Assembly (NCBI RefSeq): GCF_020379485.1
Contig: NC_063439.1
Location: 11,076,466 to 11,140,465 of the forward strand
Length of the DNA stretch: 64,000 bases
Direction of reading: 5' to 3'
Source of the DNA: Brassica napus
Lineage: Eukaryota; Streptophyta; Magnoliopsida; Brassicales; Brassicaceae
The notes below the pieces were generated by a model. The model was given only the letters and a program-made list of their open reading frames with translations. It did not search any database and was not told where the DNA came from. The position numbers and the translations under genes are program-made. This document shows positions 22,939-35,110 of this stretch, one piece after another. The first letter of the stretch is position 1. Every line of letters starts with the position of its first letter.

Positions 22939-23423
22939 AATGTTTTGAAAAATGGACCGTACATTGACTCGACATTATGGACCGGTCTAACCGGTTCGAC
23001 GGGATTTTAAGTTTTGATCTAATTTTAAATTAATCAATTATGTATATATGTATAACTATAGAAAATATATAACTCTATATCATTGTTAGAATCTAAAAAT
23101 TATATGAAAATAAAATGAAAACTTCAAAAATAATATAAGAATATAATAAAAACTAATTTATTTAGATATATATTAAAAATGTTATGTATTTTTAAAGAAA
23201 TCTTTTTAAAATTTGTAATTTTTTTTAATTTTTAACTTGAATTATAGAAAATCAGATTTTAATATTGAAGCAGATCACCAGTTTTGGCGAGTTCGGCTGC
23301 TTTTTAACTGGTTTGCCGATTTAACTGAAATCCGGTTTTGAGCACAATCCAAAATCGATTAGAAGAGCGAATCAAGGTCCGACCGGTCCAACCGGCTGGT
23401 CCAGTCCGATTTGCAAAACACTT
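22939..23423. mobile_element. Non-autonomous TIR element with 9-bp TSD GTTTAATGT
   Basis: Flanked by GTTTAATGT at 22930-22938 and 23424-23432. The ends are inverted: left aatgttttgaaaaatggac, right (reversed) aagtgttttgcaaatcgg. Subterminal ccggt/ccggtc words face each other. The interior is AT-rich. A 9-bp duplication suggests Mutator-type transposition. A relative with a similar right end lies at about 56850-57095. Confidence 0.7.
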
Positions 23424-23703
23424 GTTTAATGTCTCAAACATTATTATTAGTCTAATACATATAACTAATTAGTCGAAAACAAAACTAATTTAACATAAAC
23501 TGATATTTTATTTATTTATCTTGCAACATTTTGTGATTTATTTGATCAGAGAGAACGCTAAGAGCCTCTTATAAAATGATGGACTTTTTTACAACTGAGA
23601 AAAATTTTCTTTATCAAAAGCATCGTTATTTGTAAGTTATTATCATATATTTAGAAATGAACGTAAATTTATTTATTATGTGATTCATAATAACACACTA
23701 TAT

Positions 23704-24560
23704 CTAGGTGATAACCCGCAAATTACCTATTTAACATTGAAACATAAATTTATTTTTAGTGGGAACATAAGTATGTATTTAACCTGTGAACATAAATATA
23801 TATTTAGTGTTAACATTGGTATATATTAAAAAATGAACATTAACTTTCCAAATAATTTGAATTAAGTGACACACTAATAAGTATAGAAAGTCGTAATTTA
23901 CTATTTAATATCATATATTCTAGTTCAAAAAGTACATTTGATTCTTTCCATAATTTATCAAAGTACATAAATTATGTATTTCCAAAACGTTAGTATTAGC
24001 TGTACATTCGTTCCTTTCCAAAAATAATCTAACTACATAAATAAAAAAAAATTAAACATGTTATTTTTGGTAAGTTCTTTTACATTTTGAACACCCATGA
24101 AATATACGCAAAATTTTTAGAATATTTTGTTCTACGGTTCTATTGAATATCTCAGAAAAATATACACTATAACATATTTCTTAACATTTCATATTTGTTA
24201 TCGTCGTCAGCCAATAATTAAAAAAATTTCATGTATTCATACATATAATTCGCATGTAATGTGGAAAACCTATGATTATAATAACATGTGAAAGACCCCA
24301 CCTCAAATAAGAAATATATTCATTCATACATATGTAATATTGCTGCCATAAAACCATACAATAATATAGAAGTCGTTTAAGTTATGCAATATGTTAGTCC
24401 AGTGGCATCTTTGGTAAATAGTCTAGTTATAAAAGGATTAAGACTAAAAGAGGCTGAGAAAGACTTTCATGATGACACCTATACAAAATGGCACAAATGT
24501 AAATATTTTACCTTTTAAAGGTTAATCTTTTATTTTGCTTCTCTTTTAATAATAAAGGGA
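23704..24560 (-). mobile_element. Possible Helitron, degenerate ends
   Basis: On the minus strand it would start TCCCTTTATTATTAAAAGAG (24560), preceded by A, and end GCGGGTTATCACCTAG (23704), both typical Brassicaceae Helitron end sequences. The base after CTAG is A rather than the expected T and the hairpin is poor, so this is tentative. No coding capacity. Confidence 0.4.
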
Positions 24561-26084
24561 TGAATGTCTAGATGGATAAATCATAAAACTAATAGGATAT
24601 GCATATTCATATAATAACTTGCCTCGAAAATCATGATTAGCCATTAATGACGATATCTAGATACGTATTTAATTGACTCGTTAATCCTGAATAATGAATA
24701 CCTAGATAGATAAATCATAGTACTAACATTGCAGTTGTTAATGTAAATACTGCATGATTCACGGACTCGATGCATGCCTTGTTTTTTAGATGTGTAACTG
24801 ATCGCATAACATCAACAATTTCATCATCATCAAATTTCAGTCCTTGTCCTAAAATCTTGGAGTTTTAGTTAGCACATGTTATTTTGTTTTGTGTTGGTGT
24901 ATAGGTGTGGTTATCTTGTTATCATAGTTGACGTGAATGGGAAGGATTTCCTTCTAAATCAAAAGATGTTGGTGCTGACATGGTTTCAATGACCTGAGCA
25001 TTGCGCGGTGGACGTTGTGGTTAAGGGTTGGCAGCTTCCTAGCTGTTTCTTTCATGAACAGTAGATCAATTAACTTCTTCATTTTGAGGCTGGTGTTATT
25101 GATGTTCCATCTCAAACCCCAAAAATTTAAAGATTTAACAGAGTATGTTGTTCTTTCTCTCTTCTGTCTTGCAAGCTCTCTTTCCAATGCCTTGATATCT
25201 TCAACTCTTGGTGGCAGGTTTGTAGGCTCTCACTTCTTAAGTTCTTTTTTAAAACGCTTGTAATTCAATCAAAGTACTCTTACAACTCTGAACCAAACCA
25301 GCCAGCAACATAAACTCAAAGAAAAAGACATCAAATCGGATAGCAACATAAACCCATAAAAACACCAGTTGGCATCTATAGATTAACCCATACGAATGTG
25401 GGAAAGAAGTAACTTCAAAGACCCAAGAAGAATCATGTGATTGTGAGAGAGCCATACACACAAAGCAAGAACAACTGCTTTTTGACCCCTCTTCACAGTG
25501 ATGAAAGAGCACCTCTCCATTACCAAGAACTCATGGCTTCACAATCCGGCAAGCTAAGACATATTGATCTTCATAAAACTTTTGAATGCGGCGAAGTTGG
25601 ACAACAAAGGACACAACCAGTAATCGCCTAGATAGAAACCACCAAGAGACAAGGTATTGATTCGACATCACATTTACAGCGGATTAATGGATTGTTATGG
25701 AGGCATTCTCCCCTTGGACATGTGATCAAACCCATTGGTAACGACACGCAACGTACATCAATTATTCTCTTGTGCCTCTATTCCTCTCAGGCCTTTCTTC
25801 TTGTTCTCATATCGGTATACAATGATGGGCCGATGTTAAGCCTTTTACGTAACACAGTTCTAGAGTTTTGGTTTTGAATCGTAACGAAACCAAGTCTCAG
25901 ATGTTCTCAAACTAAAACCAAGTCTCAATAGTTCTAACAGAAGCTCATTCATCTTCAAGTTTCTGCATGTTCCCTTTAAACAAAGGAAAACTTTGAAGAG
26001 AAGGCCCATGGCCAGCCATTGTTCCACACTCCAGAAGAAAAGAAAAAAAAAAAACTGATTCGGAAATGTTTCTACTTAGGATTA
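24561..26084. other. Intergenic, no gene recognised
   Basis: Several open frames of 60-90 codons on both strands, none with a recognisable motif and none linked by convincing splice sites. It lies downstream of the EB1A-like gene. Confidence 0.35.
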
Positions 26085-27860
26085 TTAGTAATCTTCTTGT
26101 TCTCCGTTTTCTTCAACTTCAGCTTTCACACCCAAGGACTGGTTTAAGTACTCTTGAGCGTCTTCTAGTGCAGATTCGTTTGCATCTGTTGCATACAATA
26201 TCTTCTTCACTGCTACCACTATCTGCGTCGTGGTTCCATGGAAGCATACATCAGATTCTAAAACAAATACTTTTACAACAGCAAGGGAAAGAAAACAATG
26301 GTCTAGTGCACTGTGTTTTGGAAAACTATTCTTGGAGCTGAGAAGTAAAGTTGGTGGCTAAAGAAAACCAATCAAGACAGACTGAGCTAAGGCCTAAGGG
26401 TATTGAAGAAAGAAAGAAGATCCACAGGCTCTAGAGAAATGCTTACCGGAAGATCCTCGAGTTCAGGAGTTTGGCAAAGTAACTCAACATCCCTGAGCTT
26501 GGAGAAGTAAAAGTCTCTTTCTTTTCCCAAGTGATCGTAAGAGAGCTTGAGATCAGTAAGCTATAAAGCAGAAAGAGAAAAATGAAGTTTCAGTTACTCA
26601 TGAACATACAATAGAAAATGGTTACATACAACATCTGTAACAGCGCTTCTTTATCATAGAGCGATAGGATCTGTGGCAGTATACCTCCTTCGACAAAGCC
26701 TGCACTTGAGCTGTATTTGCTGGCTTGGGCCCTGAGAGTGATGACTCCAACGATGTTTAGAAAGATACATAAAAGTATTGTTATTGTTAGGATAAAGAAT
26801 CTGCATTTTTGTCTGTCATGCAGACCTGAGGCTTTGGTTAGACCAACCGAACTGGAATTTGGTGGAGTATTGTTTGTTTGCAGTGACTTTGGCATCTTAT
26901 TAGAGCCCTTTACACTCCTCTCTCTGCCACCTTTTGATCTTCGTTCCACCGGATTATAGTTCCTACAAGAACCCATGAGCTTGATTGTTTAGAAGAGACA
27001 ATATTGGAATGGTAACAATTCAAAAATTCTGACAGATAGCACATACTCGTTCATAATGCCACCGTTAGTGGAATCGCAGAAACGTTTCAACCATTGCAGA
27101 AACTCCAAGTTATCGAGTGGTCTGCCTTTGACAAGCCTGTTAATCTCCAATGGCTGAAGTAATTTTCACAAGTCTGTTAGTAACCAAGAATGCAGGAAAG
27201 CTGAGTGAAAAGGAGACATGATTGATGGTTTACCTTTGTGATTTGGAGCTTGTTGAACACATCTTGCAGGACCTTGTAGTTTTGAATCATATCGTATTCG
27301 TTCTTGGCATCAAAATTAACCTTGCAGAGAGAGAGAGAGAGAGATATTATATTAGAAGCTGCCAAGAAGAAAAATAAAGCATATGAAAGTAGAATCACCT
27401 TGTGCATTGGCACAACTCCTGGAAAGGTCATATCAAGCATCTGACATTGCACAGCACCAGAAGCAGCCTAACAAAAAAAAAATCAGACAATAATTACTTA
27501 TAGGAACGAAGACAAGAGAAGAGTTGGATACAAAACAAGTAACGCTCTTTCTAACACCAACAGTGAATCAACGGGCATTGCAACCTTTGAAATGAACACT
27601 CAAAACAATCATCAATACATTAATAACTTATAATAATAATAATCCCCAATCTCATCGCAATACTGAAACTTTTGTAAGTCAGTTTGAATAAATCAATAAA
27701 GCAAGGAAGAAGAAGAAGAAGAAGAGAAAGGTGACATGCAAACAAGATTAACCTCTTCGACGCGAGAGAGATTGAGGTGAAGGCGATCGTTGATCCAAGT
27801 CAGAATCTCGTTTCTCCCGACGAAGTATGCACTGTCCATGATTCCGATGCTCGCCGCCAT
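26085..27860 (-). CDS. EB1A: EB1A-like microtubule plus-end-tracking protein
   Basis: Eight exons on the minus strand: 27860-27753, 27467-27399, 27320-27234, 27153-27047, 26962-26826, 26731-26685, 26560-26447 and 26222-26085. All junctions are GT-AG and keep phase, giving about 268 residues. The N-terminal calponin-homology domain binds microtubules ([43 protein letters not shown]). A basic Ser/Asn-rich linker ([15 protein letters not shown]) follows, then the EB-homology coiled coil ([17 protein letters not shown]), ending in an acidic tail with a final Tyr. EB proteins track growing microtubule ends and recruit partners. Arabidopsis EB1A (At3g47690) sits beside MAG2, as here. The 5'UTR contains an (AG)n tract. 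Confidence 0.95.
27328..27346. repeat. (AG)n in EB1A-like intron
   Basis: Short gagaga run in the intron between exons 2 and 3, near the acceptor side. Confidence 0.8.
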
Positions 27861-27909
27861 TTCAACTTTGCTTTGCCTCTAAACCTCCCAAGAGAAACTG
27901 AAGCACAGA

Positions 27910-27915
<6 letters not shown>

Positions 27916-27952
<37 letters not shown>
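27916..27952. repeat. (GA)n microsatellite in EB1A-like 5' leader
   Basis: About 18 GA repeats 56-92 bp upstream of the EB1A-like ATG. On the coding strand it reads (CT)n, a common feature of plant 5' leaders. Confidence 0.9.
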
Positions 27953-27954
<2 letters not shown>

Positions 27955-28690
27955 ACGCTGGCAGCGGCAACTTGTTAAGGTTTTGCAAATCTATTTTTTT
28001 TTATTAAATTATTCGTTTTTCATTGGCCTAGGAACCAGTTTCTCTTGCGATTGGGATGTGTGAACCTGTTTTTATTTGATTTAAATATACACTTTTAGTT
28101 TCTGTATAGTTTTATTTTCCAAATAATATTTTTCTATAAATCAGTATTTCTTTCTTTCTATACAGATTTGCACTAATTTGTTTCTTTGAGAAGCTCTGGT
28201 GGCCTCACACAGGGTTGCTCTCTCTCTCTCCCCCATTTTTTTCGTGTTGGCTGTAATTGTATTGATTAATATTCTGAACAAAGCTTTTTGAGAGAAATTC
28301 TGTAGGATAATTTTTTTTAGTTTTCGTCACAAAAATAGTATTCAACGAAGAAAATGACCAAAACAAATTTTATTAAAGAGTGAAAATATATTTTTACCAT
28401 AAAGTTAACTAATCTAGACTTATGGTTTATAGTTAATGGGTGAGGTTTTGGAGATAGAATTTCAAAATTTGAAAAAATAAAAAATAAATAATAAAAATTT
28501 TAAAATAAAAAGAGGCTATTTTGGTCATTTTTTTCAACAAGTAGATGGTATGGTTGAGGTTCTAAACAAGTTTGAATCTGAGCCTTGGTTGGCAATGAAC
28601 ATGAGCAACCCTGCCCTTATATAGCTAGGGTAACTAATCATAATTTGCAAGAGAAAACTTTTTATTTGGAATCCTACTGGATCAGTTGCC
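27953..28690. other. EB1A-like promoter side and intergenic DNA
   Basis: 28315-28545 carries words shared with the MITE at 18648-19184 and the TAM41 upstream repeats (aaagttaactaa, ttggtcattttt), probably another copy of that MITE group with worn ends. No gene. Confidence 0.4.
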
Positions 28691-30170
28691 TATATGCTAT
28701 ATTGGTTTCTCTTGACTACTAAAAAAATTACTCGACATGATTATAAAATTCTTACTGACAAAACTCGAAACCGGTTTATTGCTTGTTATAGTAAATCACT
28801 TCGTCTGCGGGGGAGACTCCATCTCATCCTTTATATGATAGCAAGTACTATTAATTTTTGGTGCTTTGCATTTCGATTGCCTAAGCGCTGCATTGATTAC
28901 ATTGAAAGTATGTGTTCGGCCTTTTTCTGGTCAGGGTCACCTAGTCTCACGACTTAAGCAAATGTTGCTTGGAATGATAATTGTATGCCTAAGCAGGAAG
29001 GAGGTATGGGGCTTCAAAAACTCCACGACACATAAAATGTACTCCCTCAAATTGATTTGGATGATTCTCTCTCACTCATACTCTATCTAGGGCTCTTGGG
29101 TTTCTCGGTATTTGATTAGGGGATCCTCATTCTGGGATATATCTGAAACGACTACAAATAGATTTTGGATGCGGAAAAATCTTTTCAAGTTAAGAGAAGT
29201 TGTTGCTTATCATAGATGATTACAAGTACTTTTTATGGACAAGACATAAGGTGTGGGTCTCATGCTATGATTCACTCTATCGGGAAGCTGGAACCAGATT
29301 TTTTGGTATTTGTAGGAACACTAACGTTTAGGAAGCTTGCTAATGGCTGGAAATTTCGTAGATGCAAGAGTCATCTTCTTCGAGATATGATTGATCGCAT
29401 TAGAAAGTTATATCCTCCCAATGCTGCTTTGGGAAACTCTATTCCTCTATGGAAGCAGAACAAGTACAATTTTATAAGAAGGAAATTGTAACAGTGTTGT
29501 TACTAGTGTATAATGTCACTAGTCACAAATGTTGTGACATTTTTGTTATGCTAAAACATTTGTGACACCGTATTGTAACCACTAAAACTGGTAACAAAAC
29601 GTTACAATGACTATATTGTTACTATTTTTTTTTTGTGACAAAATATTTTGTAACACTCTTATTTTCTTGTAACGAGATTCAATCTACCCGGTTAAAGGTG
29701 CACTGATGATGCATCATTGTATGGTTTAAGCAATACGCTCCTCATTAAGCTTTAATTATTTGGATGTCTTGACGTGATAGATTAGACACATGGTACCAAT
29801 TGAGGCAATGAAGTCAGACTCAGATTGCACAATATGCGGAGAACCAAAGGAAACAAGAGATCACCTCTTCTTTGCATGTCTTTTTCCCTACACGGTTTGG
29901 ACTACGTTGATGGCTGGTATTCTTGGTCACTGCATCAATCCTAATTGGAACTTGACCCTTACACATTTAAAGCACAATAGTCTCTAAAGTCGACTCGCAA
30001 CAAGCTTAAATGGCGTTCCCGTCAACTCTTTATTGGATTTGGCGTGAGCATAATTCAAGTCGGCATCAAAACCCACCGAATTCAGCGCAGTCGTAACAGT
30101 ACTGTCTACAAAGATATCTTCAATCAGTTACTTGCTTTGAAAATGTCAGTGGAAGAGACAACACAAGTCT
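28690..30170 (+). mobile_element. LINE (L1-type) ORF2 remnant, 3' half
   Basis: Three broken frames follow the order of the C-terminal part of plant LINE reverse transcriptases: RLRGRLHLILYMIASTINFW and FRLPKRCIDYIESMCSAFFW (28790-28950), YSLKLIWMILSHS (about 29040), then VWFKQYAPH and RDRLDTWYQLRQ separated by stops (29720-29810), then the zinc-knuckle region CTICGEPKETRDHLFFACLF (29838-29897). Stops and frameshifts are scattered. A small MITE-like insert splits it at about 29485-29690. No 3' poly(A) or target duplication was identified. Confidence 0.8.
29485..29690. mobile_element. MITE-like insert in the LINE remnant
   Basis: About 200 bp that interrupt LINE homology. They are built from inverted words such as aatgtcac...gtgacatt and gttacaatg...cattgtaac-like pairs, with ttgtaac at both margins, possibly the target duplication. 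Strong hairpin potential; not coding. Confidence 0.45.
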
Positions 30171-30799
30171 GAACAGATGGATCTCTCTTTTGGCCAGCCA
30201 TTAAGACTTTACTTCCTCTGTTTTTTGTTTCCAACTTCTTTTAGGTGATGATTATTGTCGAGTACTCTAAAGCTTATCCTAGCACTCACATATTTGCTTT
30301 CCCTGTTAGAAAATTTAACATTTCAAAAATAAAAAACAAATCAGCTTATCTGGAAACCAAGCATGACCTATATATAAAATCACATTTGCAAAATAAGAAG
30401 AAAAAAACAATAGTGCTATTTATTTTTCTTATTATTTTGCCTATTATTCTAAAGGGATAACTTTAATATGTAGTCGATTCTTTGAGATCAGGAATATACA
30501 CAAATTCAGAAATTACAACTTTCTCAATTAGTTAATCTACACAAACGGAGCTGATATTCTTACAAATTTCATACATTTATTTTTTCTGTTCCGAATACTT
30601 GAAAGCTTTGCTTTAAGCTGTATTCTTACAAATTTCATACATTTATTTTTTGTTGTTGCTTTTTGTTTGGGGGATTGGATCGGCTCATCTCATATTTCAT
30701 TGACATTTTTCTTTTTCGAACCAAAAATTATATTAAAACTCCATTTCTCCAAGTCATCTTAGAAATTACAAAACTATACATTATAAACTAAAGTCCTAA
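30171..30799. other. Intergenic, nothing recognised
   Basis: AT-rich DNA with a direct repeat of cttacaaatttcatacatttatttttt (30560-30650). No gene. Confidence 0.35.
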
Positions 30800-31066
30800 T
30801 CAATTAGGACCCCAACAGCTCAAATACATAACCGTTCTAAGCGATTCTTCACACTTCTTTGCCTTTTCACTCTCACCAGACGAGTTAGCGGCGGCAACAG
30901 AAGACGAGAACCTTTTCCCCTGAGAAACAGTTCTGACATTGTTCCGAAGATGCTGATTCACCGACCGGAACATGTAGTTCCACCGACAAAGACCTAACTG
31001 GTCTTTCAACGTCTCTACTACTCCGATGCTAACTGCCACCGTCCAGGCTTTGCTTGTAGAACTCAT
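30800..31066 (-). CDS. Wound-induced polypeptide-like protein (DUF3774)
   Basis: An 88-residue single-exon protein, intact. It has the features of the plant wound-responsive family (DUF3774): an MSSTSKAW start, the central LGLCRWNYMFRSVNQHLRNN block, a Ser/Ala-rich low-complexity middle, and the conserved C-terminal SLRTVMYLSCWGPN. The family is transcriptionally induced by wounding or stress; the biochemical role is unknown to me. Length matches the family (about 80-95). I do not recall a member at this place in the Arabidopsis order, so it may have been transposed here. Confidence 0.9.
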   Translation of the reverse strand: MSSTSKAWTVAVSIGVVETLKDQLGLCRWNYMFRSVNQHLRNNVRTVSQGKRFSSSVAAANSSGESEKAKKCEESLRTVMYLSCWGPN

Positions 31067-31156
31067 CTTTTCTTCACTTTCACTTTACGATCTTTTTTTG
31101 GATCTCGAATATAGTGTTTTGTGATTTCGTTGAATTCAGAGAAGTGAAATTGAATG

Positions 31157-31166
31157 ATATATATAA
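31157..31166 (-). promoter_or_regulatory. TATA box of the DUF3774 gene
   Basis: On the minus strand ATTTTATATATATC lies about 95 bp upstream of the ATG at 31066, a good TATA match at a normal distance. Confidence 0.6.
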
Positions 31167-31289
31167 AATGAAGAAGCCAACAATAATCGCCGTTAAGTTG
31201 GAGTGAAACCAGAATATGTGGCTGCTGGTTTTTTGCGTTACCACCGTCTGGATCTGAATATGACGATTTTATCCTTATAAACAACAATA

Positions 31290-32640
31290 GATAAGGGGTA
31301 ATTTGATCTTTTGTTTAGATCCTGGTTTGAAGAGTGTGCAGCTAAGCGCACCTGGTTTCAGGATTGTTTGGATTTCGTGTTCCCAACTTGCATGTTTTAA
31401 AGGAAAATATTTATAATATTATTTGAAAAATTAGTATTTTTAATTACCGCATTCACCTTAACTGTTACAGTAGTTTATTACATTATTATCTTTAATGAGT
31501 TAAGTTAATTATTATAATTGCTTATTAGTTTTTTTGTTATTAATATATTTGAAACTCCCATCAATTCATATTTACATATTATTATAATCTGAATCACTTT
31601 AATAAAACATATATTTCCTTTAAAACAATGTTTACATATTTCTTCGTATATTTAAACAATCTCCTTATTTAAGGTATTTTCTTAATAAAAAAATAAGAAA
31701 ATATGTTAGCAAGATTTATAAGAATTATCTTTTTCCTTATTTATAATTTTTTGCTATTTTCTGGAATTCAGTTCCTACGTTAGAAAGGAAAATTAAGTTA
31801 CTTAATAGTTATTTAACTATACAATTTCACATGTGATTTAGTTAGAAAGGAAAAATGAAATTAAGTTATCTTATTTATTTAATAGAGATTACTAGGTGAT
31901 AACTATACAATACTCTATGTTAGTTTGGAATATCATACCTCAAATCTAAACTATCAAAATTTTGACATAAATCTAAATTATTATATTTTCATCTATTGTT
32001 AGAATCTTTTTTTTGTTATCAGCATAAGCAAATTTGATTAAGATTCTGCTAACCAAACATGACACTCTAAATCTATGAAAACAAATTAGGACGTTTTAAC
32101 TTGAGCACCATGTGCAAGACTATCCGTCATTATATTTTGAGTCTCAGGAATATGCATGATCGAGAATGTTAAAAACACTTCTTGATCCGTTGTATTTCCT
32201 CTATTTGATCATGCAAGATCAAAGTGAATAGCATGTGAGTTTTGTAAATATTTGAGGATTGATCAAAGTGAATAGCATGAGGTTTTGTAAATATTTGAGG
32301 ATTATATTTTTTTTCTCAATTATTATATTTTATTAGTTTATGAACTGTTAAATGATTAGTGGGTTTTCACAAATTTTTTTAAAATCAAATAATTAACCAA
32401 AGTAATCAAAATATGATACTACAATAATAATTAACAACATTAGCAAAAATAAATTAATTTTACAAAATTTAAACCACTATACAATTTCAGAAATAAATAT
32501 CGTGACGAAGGTAAATGCTTTGTAAATTCAAACAAAGCAACTAAACAATCCCATAAATTATAAATCAAATTAAAATAACAAACAAAATATACAAAAAAAA
32601 AATAAAAGCTAAAACTAATAAAATATCACCAAACTAATTA
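31290..32640. other. AT-rich intergenic, Helitron body likely
   Basis: Long AT-rich stretch without genes. The 3' end of a Helitron on + lies at 32668-32695, and some of this DNA is probably its body. A possible minus-strand Helitron tip (CTAGGTGATAAC) is at 31892. 32222-32310 has a short tandem repeat (gatcaaagtgaatagcatg...aaatatttgaggatt, two copies). Confidence 0.4.
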
Positions 32641-32667
32641 TACTTTAGTTTTTCATAAATATTCATG

Positions 32668-32695
32668 CCCGCGCTTGCGCGGATCAACCACCTAG
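32668..32695 (+). mobile_element. Helitron 3' terminus
   Basis: The hairpin CCGCGCTTGCGCGG is followed after 9 bases by CTAG and then T, the standard Helitron 3' end and insertion base. I could not place the matching 5' TC terminus upstream, so only the end is reported. Confidence 0.65.
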
Positions 32696-32883
32696 TCAAT
32701 TAATAAATGCTAATCAAGTGATAAGTTTAAGATTATTTTTTATTAAATTTTAATTATATGTGTGAAGGCGTTGAACTCACGGGGACCGAATGAGGTTGTT
32801 AGCTCTCACCCGACAACATGAGGAACACATGGACAAAATGAGGTGGTATGGTCTCATGTTGGCATTGTCGGGAGTTATCCTTG

Positions 32884-33334
32884 TTTTTTGTTGTTTGCTA
32901 TTGTTTTAGTGGACGTTCTAGATAGTTACTTTTGCTATGTTGTTTGATGATTGTTGGTGATTGATTGCAGAGCTCATAGAACTTTATATACTGGGTATTT
33001 GTTGAAATACTCACCTCTTCTTTCTTTTCAGGTGAGTTTGAATAAGTGCAAGAGTAGTCGTCTCGATGTGGTGTTTTTAAGATTTAGTAACTTTGGGGGT
33101 TATCCTTGTTTTTTCTTGTTTGCTATTGTGTTAGTGGACGTTCTAGATAGATACTTTTGTTATGTTGTTTGATGATTCTTGGTGATTGATTGGAGAGCTC
33201 ATAGAGCTTTCTCCACCGAGTATTTGTTGAAATACTCACCTTTTCTTTCTTTTCAGGTGTGTTTGAGTAAGTGCAAGAGTAGCCGTCTCGATGTGGTGTT
33301 AAATTTTGGATTATTAGTTTTTTTATGCTATTTC
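32884..33334. repeat. 225-bp tandem duplication
   Basis: Two copies, about 32884-33108 and 33109-33334. The phase is set by gtggacgttctagatag at 32909 and 33134 and by tatttgttgaaatactcacc in each. Copies are over 85 percent alike by eye. The unit resembles LTR or 3'-untranslated retrotransposon DNA, but I cannot assign the family. Confidence 0.75.
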
Positions 33335-33816
33335 GATTTAAGATTTAGTAACTTTGTTTTAAGCGTATCCGGTACATTTTTGTAAGACTTTTTGATTCGA
33401 TCATTGAGAATAAGATTTGTATTGGTTTTTTAAACGTTTCTTGTGGGTTAAGGCAATGTAAATACAAGCCGTCTATGTTAAGTAAAGAGCGAACATGACA
33501 ATGTTATTTATATCGTAATATTAAAATTAAATTATAATATGTGTTTATTACAAATTTAACTATTTAACATATACGAATTTAACTGTACTATTAAATAACA
33601 GTATAATATTTTAATTATGAAAGAAAATAAAAATACAAAATAGATAAACTAATTAATGACATTAGTTTAACTATTCTATTAAATAAGAATAAAATATATT
33701 AATTAAATATATGGTGTCCTTTTATCTCAATTGTAATTCATTTAATAACATCATTTTTCAATTTCGTATTTTGGAATTTTACTGGAATTGACTTAAAATT
33801 TGGTGTTAATTTTAGG
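33335..33816. other. Intergenic, nothing recognised
   Basis: AT-rich, no gene or element with defined ends. Confidence 0.35.
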
Positions 33817-34060
33817 TAAGAGCATTTCCAATATATCACTTTTTTATTTTAAAATAGAATAACTTTATAATATAGCTGAGTTTTTTTTCCAACTATTTCC
33901 TATTCCGAAGTAAAAATAAAATAGTGAACAAAAATAAAATTATTATTTAATAAAGTAATTCCATCTTTTACTTTATAAGGAGTGTAAAATTGAGTAAAGT
34001 TTGAATCCCCTATTTTTAACTCCAAATTTTGGAAGTAAAGAGTGAAGTGGAGTTGAAAAT
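33817..34060. mobile_element. Probable MITE upstream of the PMEI gene
   Basis: Left side gtaagagcatttccaatata and right side (reversed) cttgcaacattttcaactcc resemble the 'gagcatctccaat' class of Brassicaceae MITEs. The interior repeats short tactttataa/actttac words. No clean target duplication was found. Confidence 0.4.
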
Positions 34061-34278
34061 GTTGCAAGTGAACCACGAGCTGTGCCTCTTAAGTTTCTCC
34101 ATCACAAAAAGCCGTAACCAACCCATAACCACTTTAGATATTTCTTTCATATAGTGCGCAACTGCATCACAGATCCTATTCCTCTTGTTACCGCATCGTT
34201 CATAGAACAATACCAAAAGTAAAAGATACATACATACATACTCGCGCGTGAGAGCAGAAGATTTGAAACTTCAAAGTG

Positions 34279-34301
34279 AGAGAGAGAGAGAGAGAGAGAG
34301 A
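34279..34301. repeat. (GA)n upstream of PMEI gene
   Basis: A gagaga run about 135 bp before the PMEI ATG, probably in the promoter or leader. Confidence 0.8.
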
Positions 34302-34432
34302 AAACGTGTGAATGAACAAATGGTACAAAGTCTACATCCCATTCCCATCTTAGATTCAACTTAAGTTTCGTTGACTTTTTATCTCCAAATCTGAGAGAGA
34401 TTCATCTTCTTCCAGTTTCCGATCAAATTGCA

Positions 34433-35110
34433 ATGGAGTCGATCAACACCTTGAAAGGCTACGACAAAGTATCCGACCAAGAAAACCAGATTCCATCTCC
34501 ACTTCCCAAACCATCATCCCGCAAAACCCTCATCGCCACCGTCTCCACCGTATCCATCCTCTTGATCCTCGCCGTCGTCGCCTTAACCGCCGGAGCCTTC
34601 ACTCGTCCTTCCCACAACCCTCCCAACTCTCTCAAATCAGTATGCGCCGTGACTCGTTACCCACAGACCTGCTTCCATGCTTTATCTTCTTCCCTCAACG
34701 AATCGGACCCTGCATCAATCCTCGAGCTATCTCTTCGGATCACTTCTGAAAAGGTATCGACCTTATCCATGTCTTTCCGTTCAATAGACGATATGCCCGA
34801 GGAACCGGCCGTTAAGGACTGCGCGAAGCTGTACGCGGACGCGGCGAGTCAACTAAACGAGACGCTATTGGAGATCGAGACGAAGAAGAAGAAGGGAGGG
34901 AATTGGATGACGGAGAAGGTCGTCGGAGATGTTAAGACTTGGATCAGCGCCGCCATGACTGACGGAGAGACTTGCTCCGATGGGCTTGAGGAAATGGGAA
35001 CTGTTGTGGGAAACGAGATCAAGAATGAGATGGTGACGGCGAATCAGATGATGAGTGTTTGTTTGGCCATTGTCAGCCAAATCAAGAAGCTTCTCTTGAT
35101 TTTACACTAA
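34433..35110 (+). CDS. Pectin methylesterase inhibitor-like protein
   Basis: A 225-residue single-exon protein of the plant invertase/pectin methylesterase inhibitor family. These bind and block pectin methylesterases or invertases in the cell wall or vacuole; which target applies cannot be told from sequence. A basic N-terminus is followed by a hydrophobic segment at about residues 33-55 (signal anchor). Four Cys fit the family's two disulphides: C71 and C80 (SVCAVTRYPQTCF, spacing of eight), C130 and C181. The C-terminal helix ends QMMSVCLAIVSQIKKLL. Position between the EB1A-like and DnaJ-like genes matches Arabidopsis At3g47670. No damage seen. Confidence 0.92.
   Translation: MESINTLKGYDKVSDQENQIPSPLPKPSSRKTLIATVSTVSILLILAVVALTAGAFTRPSHNPPNSLKSVCAVTRYPQTCFHALSSSLNESDPASILELSLRITSEKVSTLSMSFRSIDDMPEEPAVKDCAKLYADAASQLNETLLEIETKKKKGGNWMTEKVVGDVKTWISAAMTDGETCSDGLEEMGTVVGNEIKNEMVTANQMMSVCLAIVSQIKKLLLILH

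Noticed and set aside
24954..25877. Cluster of 60-90 codon frames
   Set aside because: I tried to link them as exons on either strand but found no recognisable protein and no consistent phase.
31891..31904. CTAGGTGATAAC, a Helitron-end-like word on the minus strand
   Set aside because: No hairpin next to it and no matching 5' end found.
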